Source: Anisakis pegreffii (taxonomy: Eukaryota > Nematoda > Chromadorea > Rhabditida > Anisakidae). Taken from it: 64,000 nucleotides of DNA. Made by a program: the position numbers and the translations under genes. Below, piece by piece: positions 36,294 to 47,377 of this stretch. The stretch covers positions 124,001-188,000 of the forward strand of contig JAPYMA010000256.1 in the NCBI GenBank assembly GCA_035041965.1, read 5' to 3'. Positions within the stretch are counted from its first letter, which is position 1. Every line of letters starts with the position of its first letter. The notes under the pieces were generated by a model that was given only the letters and a program-made list of their open reading frames with translations, was not told the origin of the DNA and searched no databases.

Positions 36294-37296
36294 ATGCGTT
36301 TGAATGAAATGTGTCGAGAAGAAAGGATTCGTGTGATGCGTCAAGAATTAGATCGATTCATGGTTTCGTTGAAACCGAGTATAAGTCAAAGTTTCAATCC
36401 TCAACTCCAGAACAACCTCATCGAAAGTCTTTTGGATGGAACGGTCTTTCAAATTGTTGATTCCCTCAGGGATCTGCAAGAAATGAACGAAAAGTTGGTT
36501 GTTTATTACGTCATTTTTCTGTGAAATTTTGATAAATTTCTCGAAAATAATTAAATCTTACATCTGTTTTCATGTTACGCTTCCGTATCATTTACAGCGT
36601 TTTTGCTTAAAACGATATCTCATAACTTCATCACATGCCTAAATCGAATTTTACTTAATCGTATCGTTTCTACTATTGTTTATATAAACGATTTTTCCAT
36701 TGTTTATATATTTTCATTGAAAATCTTTGAATTATTCAGATGTACTACCAAAAACTTCAGATGTCCATTCTCTTATTATTTCTTCAGTTCATTTTCTCAT
36801 ACAAAACCAACGCCTCCAATAGTGGTGATTCTGAAAAAGTAGTACACAAATAATTCCAGTTCAATCAAAGGAATGCCCAGAACATAACCGTACGAAAGTG
36901 CTGATTTTTTTGGAACGAGCCATTTTGCAGACAGTTATATGCAGATCGACAAAAACGACTGGCCGAACTTCAGTTGGTGCCAGATTTAGATGAACAAATG
37001 AAAAGAATTGATATGAATATTGTTTGCGAACTGGATAAGGTGCTTACAATATTTTATTTCTTTCAATTGTGTTTTATTCTTACGACGTCAGTTTTTTTCA
37101 GGATTTGAAGTAAGTAATTGTGCATCTTCAAGCACACATAATTGAAAAAAGCTATTTTCAGATAATGGCCCAACAACAGAACGTGCTTTCACGTGCTGGA
37201 GTGCCGGCGTTTAGAGTGACGAATAATCCGAATGAAATAACTTTGCAAATGGAAATTATCCGATTTATATTGACTTTGACTTCGACTTATTCTTAA
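36294..37296 (+). CDS. DGCR6 / gonadal (gdl) family protein
   Basis: Three exons join in phase: 36294-36497, 36935-37039, 37162-37296, giving 147 aa. Exon 1 contains LLDGTVFQIVDSLRDLQEM, matching the LLDGTVFEIVQGLLEIQ region of vertebrate DGCR6. Exon 2 has QMKRIDMNIVCELDK, matching the RAMDQKIVLELDRK motif, and exon 3 QQQNVLSRAGVPAFRVTNNP, matching the family's QQSTLEKAGVAGFYVTTNP block. The middle coiled-coil part is about 25-30 residues shorter than in vertebrates. The biochemical role of the family is not settled. The reading frame is open upstream to 36246 without another ATG, so the true start may be in an earlier exon; a 2.15-kb inverted-repeat element ends only 180 bp upstream. Confidence 0.85.
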
Positions 37297-37574
37297 TTCT
37301 CTTTGTTGATATCTTTTTTGCCATATCACTCTGATCGATCTGTGAATTGTGTTTTTATTGTATTTATTCGCCGTGTAAATTGTCGTTGTATTTCACTGTC
37401 TATATGTGATATAAATTGTATTGGAGTATAAATGAAAGCAATACGAAAAATCCAACGCTCTCCTCCGATCAAGTTATCTGCATGTTTTGAAAATGAAATG
37501 TCGTACAAGTTGAAGGATTAAGATCAAAAGATGCAGCGGGTTAATTTTGATTTTTTAATAGGTTACTTGTTACT

Positions 37575-37845
37575 AGCACATCGAGCGGTTGTTCTGTTGG
37601 TCGCTGTGAGCGATCGGTGGAATATTTATTTTGTAGAGTGATGATTACTTATTGGATTGGCATTTGGCTGCGTTTAATTATGCGAAGTATTCACGGCAAC
37701 TAATTAAATACTCGGTTGTGTTCACTTGGCCTGCTCGCCTAGCCAGCGGGGTGGCGTCATTCAAGGCTAAAACAATGTGCACGGAAACGCGAGCATTGTG
37801 GCCAGCAACGTTACAAACGTTTAATAGCCTGGCCAATCCAGGTAA
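37575..37845 (+). repeat. 280-bp dispersed repeat, copy 2
   Basis: Second direct copy of the repeat at 32050-32330. Most differences are single substitutions, the strongest block being the part from TCGGTTGTGTTC to CCAATCCAGG. Confidence 0.85.
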
Positions 37846-39154
37846 ATAATGGTGAAGCGGAGTACGTATAGTCGGTCAAGGCGAATTAATATGAAACGGA
37901 TTGGAACCTTATAGTTTGCTCGGATACTTCATTCAAGAATTGTTCCGGGGCATCACTGGTCAATATATAAATAATCTAGGATTAAAATTTGATTAATTCA
38001 TGAATCCATAGTTGTGAGTTCGAACTTGCGCATGTCACTATAAAGAGGTGGAATGAGACGATTTACAGGCACACTTTTGTTTCATATTTGAGCACAACTC
38101 ATCGAGGTGATTTGGATGGAAGTACGTATATTAAACGTGCAACTGAAACTGCAATTGTTTCCATCGAATTTTCAAAAATCCAAAACACTGTTGTACTTCT
38201 CCGACCCGTTGAGCATAATATAGCGGTATCGAGACATTTCGATTTGCAGTGCGATGCGGCGAGTTTTAATGAACCATAAGAACCATTAGAACTGCATTTT
38301 TGAAATAAGCTGACCTGAGCTTAAGTTAGAGCTTAGGCTAAGTTACGTTCTAACACTAACTGCAAGTATTTAGCAACCGATACAACGGATAATAGGGTGG
38401 GTGACGTTTATCGTTTAGCTGCAATGGTGAGCTATTTCAAAAACAAAAATTGCACGTTGAAGGCTGAAGAATTGCTCGATGACGGTAACATGGTTCGCTG
38501 TTGGTTTTGGGCACTGAGTATGGTAGACGTTTCGTATGTGACGAAAGAAAAGTCGAAAAGGTTTTAATCAAGTTAAATTGATTCAATAATTTCAGTTGGG
38601 GGGTCATCGATTCAATGTTTGCAAGTGTTAGAGTTAATGTGCATGCTTTTTCGTTCGTGATTATCGTGATTTTCTTTATAATTATGGTTTTTAATGCTTT
38701 TTGATAAGGTCGACTTCCTCCTGTTTCTTGACAGCATTCATTTCGTGCACTTGCCATGCCGTAAGCAATTTGATATGGCGCTTTGCTCAGTGCGTAAAGG
38801 TTTCTGTGTTGGTTTTGAATCTTGATTGTTCTTCTGCAGTTTGTTCCAATGAATAACAACACTGATCCATTTTCGTTTTCTTTTTTCCATCTTTTGCGAT
38901 CGAAATGTTCTAGCTGTTTAGCAGGCAGGCACTGCTAGACGAGGTGGTGATTATTCCTGATTTGCATCTTCATCTTTTATCGTAACAAATTGAATGTGCG
39001 CATTTTCTCCGTTTCGGTTGTTGGGTGTATCATTGAAATGTTATGTTGCTATGCAATTAGAAGCAAATTTATAAATGTCAAAACGTTCGGTGCTGGATGA
39101 AAGGAATGTGCGCAGATTGAAACGCCACTTAATCGTTGAATTTTGGTGGAATTG

Positions 39155-39161
39155 TTTTCAG
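39155..39161 (+). promoter_or_regulatory. Likely SL1 trans-splice acceptor of RPL13A
   Basis: TTTTCAG lies seven bases before the ATG, the usual position for trans-splicing in nematode ribosomal protein genes. A cis-spliced 5' UTR intron is the alternative. Confidence 0.55.
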
Positions 39162-39168
39162 GGTGAAT

Positions 39169-40141
39169 ATGGGTTTAGTGGACAGACCAATTATAATTGA
39201 TGGGAAAGATCATTTATTGGGTCGTTTAGCGTCAACTATCGCAAAGCAGCTGTTGTTGGGACAGAAAGTTGTTGTTGTGAGATGTGAAGCAATCGTAATA
39301 TCTGGCAATTTCCATCGATCCAAACTGAAGTATTTAAGCTTTTTGCGTAAGCGATGTAATGTGAAACCAGCCCGAGGACCCTACCATCTCCGTGCACCAA
39401 GTCGTATCTTATGGCGAACGGTCCGAGGTATGTTACCACATAAGACGTATCGTGGTAAGAATGCCCTGATGAGACTAAAAACATTCGATGGTATTCCTCA
39501 ACCATATGACCGTGTTCAGCGTATGGTACATCCGTCATCGATGCGTCATATGGCTTTGAAACCACGCCGAAAACACTGCACTGGTCGGTATTTTGTAACG
39601 TTTCCATTCTTTTGATGTTCATTTCAGTGTTTTGTTCGGATGACCGGAGTTTATATTTATATTATTCGTCGTATTGTCAATTCATAATGTCCTTCTTCTC
39701 CAGTTGTTTGACTTATTGCGGTTGATTCATTCGCCGTTTTGTGAGATTTTGCCTTAGCAGGTGCTTAACAGTGGTGGGATGTAGGTTGGAACGTTCACGC
39801 TGAAACAGTTCAATTAGTTTTGAAGCACTGAATTCACGAAATGGATTGCGCGATAGTGATACTCACCTTCAGTTGTGATCACAAACTAAAGCTCTGGATC
39901 GAAGCCGTTCGAAACCAGTTGTAATTTTAAGTTATTAATTGCAGTCGGACGTTTGGCACATGAAGTTGGCTGGCAGTACAAAGACGTTGTCGAGAAGCTC
40001 GAGACGAGACGCAAGGTGAAGAGTGCGGCATTCTATGAGCACAAGAAAGCGATGAATAAATTGCGTTTGAAGGCTTTGGAAACGGCCAAGAACAAAGCGT
40101 CGCTTTTGCAGAAGATTATTGAATCGTACGGATATGAATGA
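39169..40141 (+). CDS. rpl-13A: 60S ribosomal protein L13a (uL13)
   Basis: Component of the large cytosolic ribosomal subunit. Two exons, 39169-39583 and 39945-40141, join in phase 1 (CACTG|GTCGG ... GCAG|TCGGACG) to 203 aa, the same length as human RPL13A. Conserved features are the start [20 protein letters not shown], the [19 protein letters not shown] segment, [39 protein letters not shown] and, across the intron, [20 protein letters not shown]. The C-terminus is a basic helix rich in Lys and Ala. Many vertebrate RPL13A introns carry box C/D snoRNAs; the single intron here shows no convincing pair of C and D boxes. Confidence 0.97.
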
Positions 40142-41059
40142 GTGAACAGTTGAGAATTGTTTTGTTACGTTATGTTAAAGATATGATTTGATACTGTTTT
40201 TGTTGTATAACAAATGAAACATTGTCATAAAATTTGTTTTTTGTTTTTGTTCACTCCTCGTTGCATCATTCATTATTTTTCATTTACTCTACAATCGTTT
40301 TATCAAACTTTTGCGCTCTTGAATCGCATACCTCGGGAACGATTCCTTTTACTCATTCACACTCATGGACGACTTTTGAGTTCGTTCCTTCCAAATATTC
40401 GAAGTCAAGATTGATAAAGCGGCTGGATAGTCGTGTCTGAATCCGAATTACGCTTAGTTGAGGAAGATACTTGGCAGATAGATTCATAAGGAAGGAAGGC
40501 AGTGTATGGAGTTCTGTTAACGATCAACATCAAGCAGTATTCGGCCCAATAAATTCATTTATGCATGATAAATTTGGAATCACATCAAAAGCTTATTGGA
40601 ACAGGCGAACTAAGCAGTAGAAGAATGTGGCTGTATCATTTATGATCAATGTTAAGTGTTAATATTATCGTCAATTTGTCGTGGAAAGTTGTTCTGAGAT
40701 CGTCGTTCATATTCATGTAAGATGGTTCGAATCATTTCCGGAATAGTTCGGAATGACAAGTGTTAGAGCAAGATGAGATGTATTTACGTAATGTTCACTA
40801 TGAATCAGTGTAAGTTTCTATCAGTGATGAGCGCAAAACTGATACGGAATTTCTGAAAGTATACAAATTGCGAATGATGATGATCGCTAGTGAATCTTTG
40901 TGATGAATAGAGAAAGGAGGATGAATTGCGTGTGAATTCGTTGACAATGAGATTGTTCACGTCAGAAAAATACGGCGAAGACAGTCTGGTGGCATTGCTT
41001 GATGAAAGTATTCAATGGATCATGTTGTTGGGCATTCAACTCTGATCGCTGCATTTTAG
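40142..41059. other. Between RPL13A and ELP6
   Basis: About 0.9 kb without a supported gene. The two genes have the same orientation, but the spacing is larger than usual for a nematode operon. ATTTTAG directly abuts the ELP6 start codon (41053-41059) and is a likely trans-splice acceptor. Confidence 0.5.
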
Positions 41060-43233
41060 ATGATCTCAGAGCTGAATGCAATCCTAGAGAGTAGTAGGTC
41101 ATCATCATCATCAACATATGATATGATCTCAATAAAGAATGAAGGTTCAAGTTCGTCGAGTTTCTTGTTATTTCATTTTATTGCTGAATCTATCAAAAAG
41201 AACTCAAGATTGGTGTTCGTAACGAGTGTTAAAAGTGAACGGGCGTACAGGTCAGTTGCATCGCTGCCGTTGTCAATTTCATTTATCCGTTTCAATTGCG
41301 ATCACTTACATCATTTTCCATTTCAAGCTAGTCGATCGCAGTTCATTAATAATTTCAGCTTCTCGATAACGTGAATCGTATTTTGAATCTTGTTTAACAA
41401 ACGTTCACCACATGAGTCGATAATGATGAATGCTCGATTATGAATCAGTTTTAAGCAACAGTACTGCAATTTAAGGAGTCAACCAATTTTTTTTTTGAAA
41501 CCTTAAATCCAAAATTCCATCTCGCAGTCACGTTGAATCCGGACTGAGTTCTCTCGTCAGTGATATGTTCATGTTCAAAAAGTTTAAACTTTGAAGGATA
41601 ATCGCTAGTAAGGCAATGATACGACTGAATGATAACATCCGTTTCATATCACTGAGCGAATTCCTCCCAACTGATCTGAATATACCGAACGAGAAAGTAT
41701 TCTTGCGTAGTCTCCATGAGGTCTGTAAATTTGTTATAATTTGTTCTGTAAATTACATTTCATTTACATGTAGCGTTTAAATCCTCTCATAACGTGATTG
41801 ATATTCGAGAATGTGCAATTCAGATTCGAACTGAGAGTAATTCTGAAACGAATAAAATAATCCGAATTTAAATTTAATCGGAATTTTGCTCAGATTACTC
41901 GCAAACTTTTCGTTGAAGTAATTGGATAGATCAGCCTCGTTGGATTGACTGTTTCGATCGCCTGTTAATCGATGAAATTCATTCGCAATACGCATTAGTT
42001 GCCACATCTTATTCTACTTCCTCTCAGAAGAATAAGTCTAGCAATAAGATATAAGTTGCATTTTTTTTTCGAAAAATTTGTCCGTCATGATAAATCATTT
42101 GACTGTTTGATGATGTAATAGAGAATCGTATCAAATTTGAAGGCGATATTGCTTGAGATGGGAAACGAAAGTGGTGAGGCATTTGTCGTTTTTGATAATA
42201 TGTCGCTTATTTGTGATATTGTGCAAGATTCAACACAGCTGATAAAATTTTTAAGAGAACTTCAAACGTCGATTCGATCAAAAGGAATACACCCAAAATT
42301 GGTTTGTGAAAGAATATTTGATTGATTTGAATTATGTTCAATTATTTACATATTTATATCCAAAAGTGACTTTTTCATTCCGTTCGGAAAATTCTTCTGT
42401 TGTGAAACATTTCGGCGATTTTCAATTAGTCTTCTCGTTGCTTTTAGCCAGTAGAAAAAATCTTTGTGAAATGATTGGCTCCTCTGCATTCAAAATGCGA
42501 TTCAAATACTCGTCATCTACATTCACATCTTTCCTATCCTTAACTATCCGTTCACAATACCCAGCTTAACTCCACTCCCTCCCTTCCGCTTTTTATTCAG
42601 ATACGATACATTGAAGTATTCGATTACAGTCCCATGAATGCTTCACAAATGTGCTAAATTTGCAGCGTTATATGTAATTTGCAATTACTGAACAAATTTA
42701 GATTGTAACATTCCAATCAAATTGTGATATCATGTCAATTGTGCTTCATAAAAGTGATTTTATTTTGAAAACCAAATTAATTGGTTCTGGTTTTGCAAAG
42801 GATGTCACCGGACAGGTAGTACATACCGCGAGTGTTTTTGTTTTTTAGTAGCCATATGAACTAACAATTATGCTGAAATGAACAGTAAAACACCATCAAA
42901 ACTAAGCATGAATTGCTGTCTTTCTCGACAACCTCTAAAAAATTGTATCCGTTTTCAATTTGTATTACGGTTCAGAAATAATTTCTCGATGAGTTCATTC
43001 AAACCTCATTTTGTCCCGTAATTCATTGCAGTGCTGATTCAACCTTTTGAAACTGGAATACTAGTTGAACTATCAAATTAATCTGTTACACTCTCCATTG
43101 TCAATGTTTTCAGCTTACGATATTGCCGCATCTCAGTCAGGACAACACACTTTCAACAACAGTCTTGCACTACCACCTCGGCGATCGCTCTGTGAATGTT
43201 TTTTCTTCAGGGCTTAAAAAACCAAATTTATGA
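41060..43233 (+). CDS. ELP6: Elongator complex subunit ELP6
   Basis: Member of the ELP4-ELP5-ELP6 RecA-like subcomplex of Elongator, which modifies wobble uridines of tRNAs. Six exons join in phase: 41060-41250, 41528-41555, 41613-41720, 42143-42301, 42702-42815, 43114-43233, giving 239 aa (human 266). Matching blocks in order are the N-terminal ELNAILESS, the strand SFLLFHFIAESIKKNSRLVF (human FLVHHFLSFYLKANCKVCFV), NIRFISLSEFL, EAFVVFDNMSLICDI (human YPVLLVDDLSVLLSL), HKSDFILKTKLIGSGFAKDV (human HQSHLILRAEGLATGFCRDV) and the end DRSVNVFSSGL (human DKSVSFFAKGM). Like other ELP6 proteins it lacks a Walker A motif. Similarity is moderate but collinear over the whole length. The 28-nt second exon is the weakest part. 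Confidence 0.85.
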
Positions 43234-43878
43234 GATTATTTGACACGATCATTGGTTGCGATTGTTCTGTTTGTAAATAATGAAGCGACGAGTTGAAACA
43301 GAGCACAGGCTGGCGACTGATTATATTTGTGACAGTCAAGTGATCTGTTACGGTATGAGTTGTGAATATTCAATCGTTTATTGATAACAGTCGTTACTTA
43401 TGAAAAAACAATGTTCCGTTGTAAAGTCAACGAAATTGAACTCCATTAACAATCTATTAAAATGCAAATTGCAAATTAACAAGAACAGTTTATGAGAAGA
43501 CAGATATTACCAAACGGTTACAATCAGACATTCAATATTACGCCAGCAGTGTGTCAAATAATGTCCAGTAGGCAGTTAACAGTAAAATAACGCAACAGTA
43601 ATCAGACCAGAAAGTATTCGTGCTCAAAAGGATCTGAACCAATAATACCAGCAACAATTCTCACAAAACAATGGAAAAGAAAACAACTCGCGCAAAACAA
43701 TAAAACAATGAGATCACGCAAGAAGAAGAGATAATTGCAAATGCTTCAAGCTAACAAATACATAAATCATTCATGCATTGTTGAATAGAGAAGTGAAAAA
43801 AGTCTGCGAGAGAACGTAAACGCAACTATATAAATATATAAATAAAACATTTTTGTATGTACAAGGAAAATGCATTTT
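43234..43878. other. Convergent 3' region of ELP6 and Porcupine
   Basis: AT-rich tail-to-tail spacer of 645 bp with no coding signal. AATAAAAC occurs at 43840-43847 on the plus strand; the minus strand lacks a clear signal. Confidence 0.5.
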
Positions 43879-46701
43879 TCATAAAACGAATGTACAGAAC
43901 ATCGTAAGTAAAGCAAAAACATGACTTGCAAAGTACCAATCTGACCATACTGCTAACGTGTGCCCAACTGAATAACCAACTTGTGCTTCTGAATCATCAA
44001 ATACCATTCCCAAGTATACCAGATGTACGATTGCAATAAGTTGAAATAATATATTCAACAACACCGTCACTAATGAATCCTTTAAAAAAGTATCACATTA
44101 GCTAAAACAATTACATTCGATCGTGAAAATTCATCAGCAAAATGATTCCGTCGAAATAATATTCATTTATGAAAGACTTGACAAAGGTGACAATTTTTTT
44201 TTCAAAAACTAGGAAAATTCAATGAAAAGAAAAAGAGCAACGAACGTTTTTGTGGGTATGATGGCAAGTCGGTTGACATGTCCTTGCAGCAATGCATGCA
44301 CTAAATCGTTTACTGAGTTTCTTTCGAATTCCTCAAAATCCATTTTTATCCCAATAAGATGACAGCTTTTCGAATGGATGAATTTTTTAAAGATTTCAAA
44401 CTTATTCTCAATCGAATGACATTTCTGCGAATATTCGCTGTCAGAAGACCTATTCACAGACTTTGTCTTCCAACTATTATTTTCACATAAATACGCTACA
44501 TAAAAGCAAATGAAAGTTCAATTCTTACAAATATCCTCCATTTTCAAACGAAGACAGTAATAATTATTATCAGTTCTTACGTGTTTCGACAAACGTGTAC
44601 AATCCTAGTGAAAGTAAAACGGCTGACAGCTGGAAATTGATGCCCTGAAGTTGAAATTTCTTTTTTTTTGCGTATTCTGATATTTTATTTTCAGATAAAT
44701 GAACTCATAAGAATTTGATTGAGGGAGAAAAAAAATGAAACGAAAATGAGCATAAGAGTATTCACTAGTAAAACTGACATGGAGAAGTGAGCTCACTAAA
44801 TATGTTAGAAAAACAGCGATGGCCATACCGTAGCATCGAACTTCAGCAAATACATCTGAATCGATAAATACGAATGTAAACATTCAAATTGATGAACGGC
44901 ATTCAAAATAACTAAAGATTTTGTTTTGCACTATTTTTCATGATTGCAGTATTATTTTAAACAGCCATTGCTTTGGTGTCGGAAAGAAGGGTTTCAAGGA
45001 AGGGAGAATGCAATATTTGTGGTGCTGATGAAAGCAGAGAGGCATTGGCTTTAAAGTTTTGAGTTGTAAATAAATGAATAATTGAGTAGTACGAAAATGA
45101 ATGAAATGCGATAAGTGAAATGCGAAAAAGGAACATTTCTGAAGGAATCGATGCATAGGGATATTCCATGAGACAACGACGTCAACCAATGATCGCGGCA
45201 ATTCGACTGATATATAGTCAGTTACTGGACTTATTGATATACCTGCGGCAACTGCGGATGCGTGAGAAAGTGAACTGATGAAATAGTGACTGAATCGGAA
45301 TGACTGAGCGATTCCGAATGAAGACCAGAAGCCATTCTTTGGAAATATCAGTTCAGTTATACAACTTGAATAAAGTACGAATATTAACGAAATGGCTACT
45401 AGAAATATGCCGTAGATTATATCCTTCATCTGCTCCTGAAATACGAAACATCAAGAAAAGTTATAAACGGCTTATTTCTGAAGCAGTCAAAAACTGAAAC
45501 TGACTAATTGCTAGAGGATTCAACCAACTTCCATAAAACTTAATGTTCATTCGCATGAAGTTCACCAAACATCTTTTTTTTAAATATTTGAGCATCAGTT
45601 ATTCAATGTTGAAGCAATGACCAAAGTATTGCTTCCACGAAATTTATTGGTGATTTCATTGAATAAATTATGTGAAACGAATAACCTTGAACGATTTACA
45701 TTGCAAGGATCGTTTGTACTGACTGAAAGATATCCAAGGACCGAACAGCACAGTGCATGGATCTAAGAAGTATGCTATTAATGCTATCAAATCAATCTCG
45801 TTCCAACTCGATGACTGCTCACCAACCATATCGCAGCAAATCGATACCAACTTCATTATCACAATCATTAACGTGCCTCGTATTGACAGAAACATTTCAG
45901 CTGTCAGCGAATACTGCCTTAATTCATTTGCAGCATTAACAGTCGAATCGAACTGCTTCCAAGAAATAAAACTATGAAAAAACCATTGCATATTTGTTTT
46001 CATGAGAGTGAAGTAGGTTAAAATTAAAATGAAATTGCAGAAACAAAGCGGAACGCACCAGAACAGAAGTGAAGTTATTCCGAATGAAACTGAAATCAAC
46101 TCCGAGTAGCGATAAGCACTAATGAATGGTGTCAAATAGACTATCGGTAACAATAGCGCTATAAATGTGATAATACAAAGAAACGTATCACTATTATGCG
46201 TCCATAACATAAATAGACCTCCGCCAGCGATAAAAGCATTTAGCAGATAATCGTTCAATTTACCTAAAGAAATTGATTTTACTCACAGACATAATGCTTC
46301 ATTAGCAGTGGGGAGGAAGATTTCTCTCAGGACAAATGAGTCTAGACGTCCTTCAGCTGTGGTACTTTTGCAAATAAATCGAAAAGTGTTGCAGAAATAT
46401 TGTACTGATATCAACTGTGGCTAATGATTAGGAATTAAGCTGATAAAACAAATTCACGATAAACTGTTGAGAAATGCCACCAACCAGCCGTGTTAAGTGC
46501 CACCAAAATTCGTTTGATAACTGCGAATGAAATGAGTTTAACGATCAGAAACTGCAAAGATTCCAGAACGCCTTTACCACACACTATCAATTGCGAGTAG
46601 TTCGAATTCAGTTCAATCATGTCCTGATAGTCTTCATCCGACAAATAAATAAAGTCGTTATGGTCCACGTCCATATTCACATCATACTCTTCAATATCCA
46701 T
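43879..46701 (-). CDS. mom-1: Porcupine, Wnt O-acyltransferase (MBOAT family)
   Basis: ER multi-pass enzyme that palmitoleoylates Wnt ligands. Eight exons join in phase to 460 aa (human PORCN 461): 46701-46485, 46263-46059, 45917-45686, 45435-45135, 44855-44779, 44644-44581, 44331-44246, 44079-43879. Family blocks include RGTLMIVIMKLVS, VLFGPWISFSQY, SFRFSHYFISSLSHAS, ISVELPRSLVDVVVSWNIPM, the catalytic MBOAT His at residue 344 in LTYLVSSLLH, GINFQLSAVLLSLGLYTFVE, the Cys-rich loop SACIAARTCQPTCHH and the end IVHLVYLGMVF...SDWYFASHVFAL. The acidic N-terminus precedes the first membrane segment. TTTCAG ends seven bases before the ATG (46709-46714), a likely SL1 acceptor. The intron between 46059 and 45917 stays open in frame, so an unspliced form would add 47 residues. 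The name is by family and nematode convention, not by a search. Confidence 0.95.
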
Positions 46702-47377
46702 ATTTGCACTGAAATCATACATACTAATTATAACACAGAATTTATCCTTTAAATTTGAGAATTTGAGCAGCACACGCTATCGCTAACAAGATATGGGAAC
46801 TTGAAGGAACTGCCATATGGATGCTTCAAATATTTTCAAACCCGACGACCCTTTAGTGCACGATAAAGTCCATCCACTGCTATTTAACAAAAATCGCTCG
46901 TCAAAATCGGTCAGACCTGCAAAACGTGCCCACAAACCAAAATGTGGCGAAGTGACCGATTTCCGAAAAAAGCAATCATGGAAAAAGTCGCAAAACCGAT
47001 TGGGAAATGAGTCTTTTTTATCCGTTTTAAGTTTTCGGATCCATTTCTGTGGTGTGATTTTGATACCAGAAATATGTTTAAGGGTACAGTTTGAAGGCGG
47101 TTCAGCTCTCATCACTATATATATTCAAACTGAATGGGCTAGTTCTTAAGAACGCTGTGGTGTTGATCTTATTTTTACGTATTTTTTGAAATGTTTTCGT
47201 CTTCAACATAGCCTGTTCAAGCCTTTGCCACACAAATGTATCTTTCGCAGATATGTCAAAGAAATCAAAATGACGCTGGTAATTTACCGATGAATTTGAA
47301 ATGTTACGCAAACAATAAAGACATTACTCAAAAATTAAGCTCACACATTCAGCAAATCCATACGAGCGTGCGCTGAT
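46702..47377. promoter_or_regulatory. Divergent upstream region of Porcupine and PPP4R2
   Basis: A 676-bp spacer between oppositely oriented start codons, so it likely holds both promoters. Overlapping 110-residue frames on both strands (46783-47149) are open, but neither shows a recognised domain. ACATTCAG at 47366-47373 region precedes the PPP4R2 ATG and the TTTCAG at 46709-46714 precedes that of Porcupine. Confidence 0.5.

Larger units (their letters stand above)
37297..39168. other. Between DGCR6-like and RPL13A genes
   Basis: Holds the second copy of the 280-bp dispersed repeat (37575-37845), and presumably the RPL13A promoter. The 141-residue minus-strand frame at 38437-38862 has no domain or convincing start context and is not called. 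Confidence 0.5.

Noticed and set aside
38437..38862. 141-residue minus ORF upstream of RPL13A
   Set aside because: Longest unexplained frame in its region but without domain, acceptor or codon support; probably chance in a promoter region.
39584..39944. snoRNA in the RPL13A intron
   Set aside because: Vertebrate RPL13A introns host box C/D snoRNAs, but no properly spaced C (RUGAUGA) and D (CUGA) pair with a terminal stem was found here.
41777..42007. 76-residue minus ORF in an ELP6 intron
   Set aside because: Codon use looks reasonable, but there is no start context or known domain and it is antisense within an intron; left uncalled.
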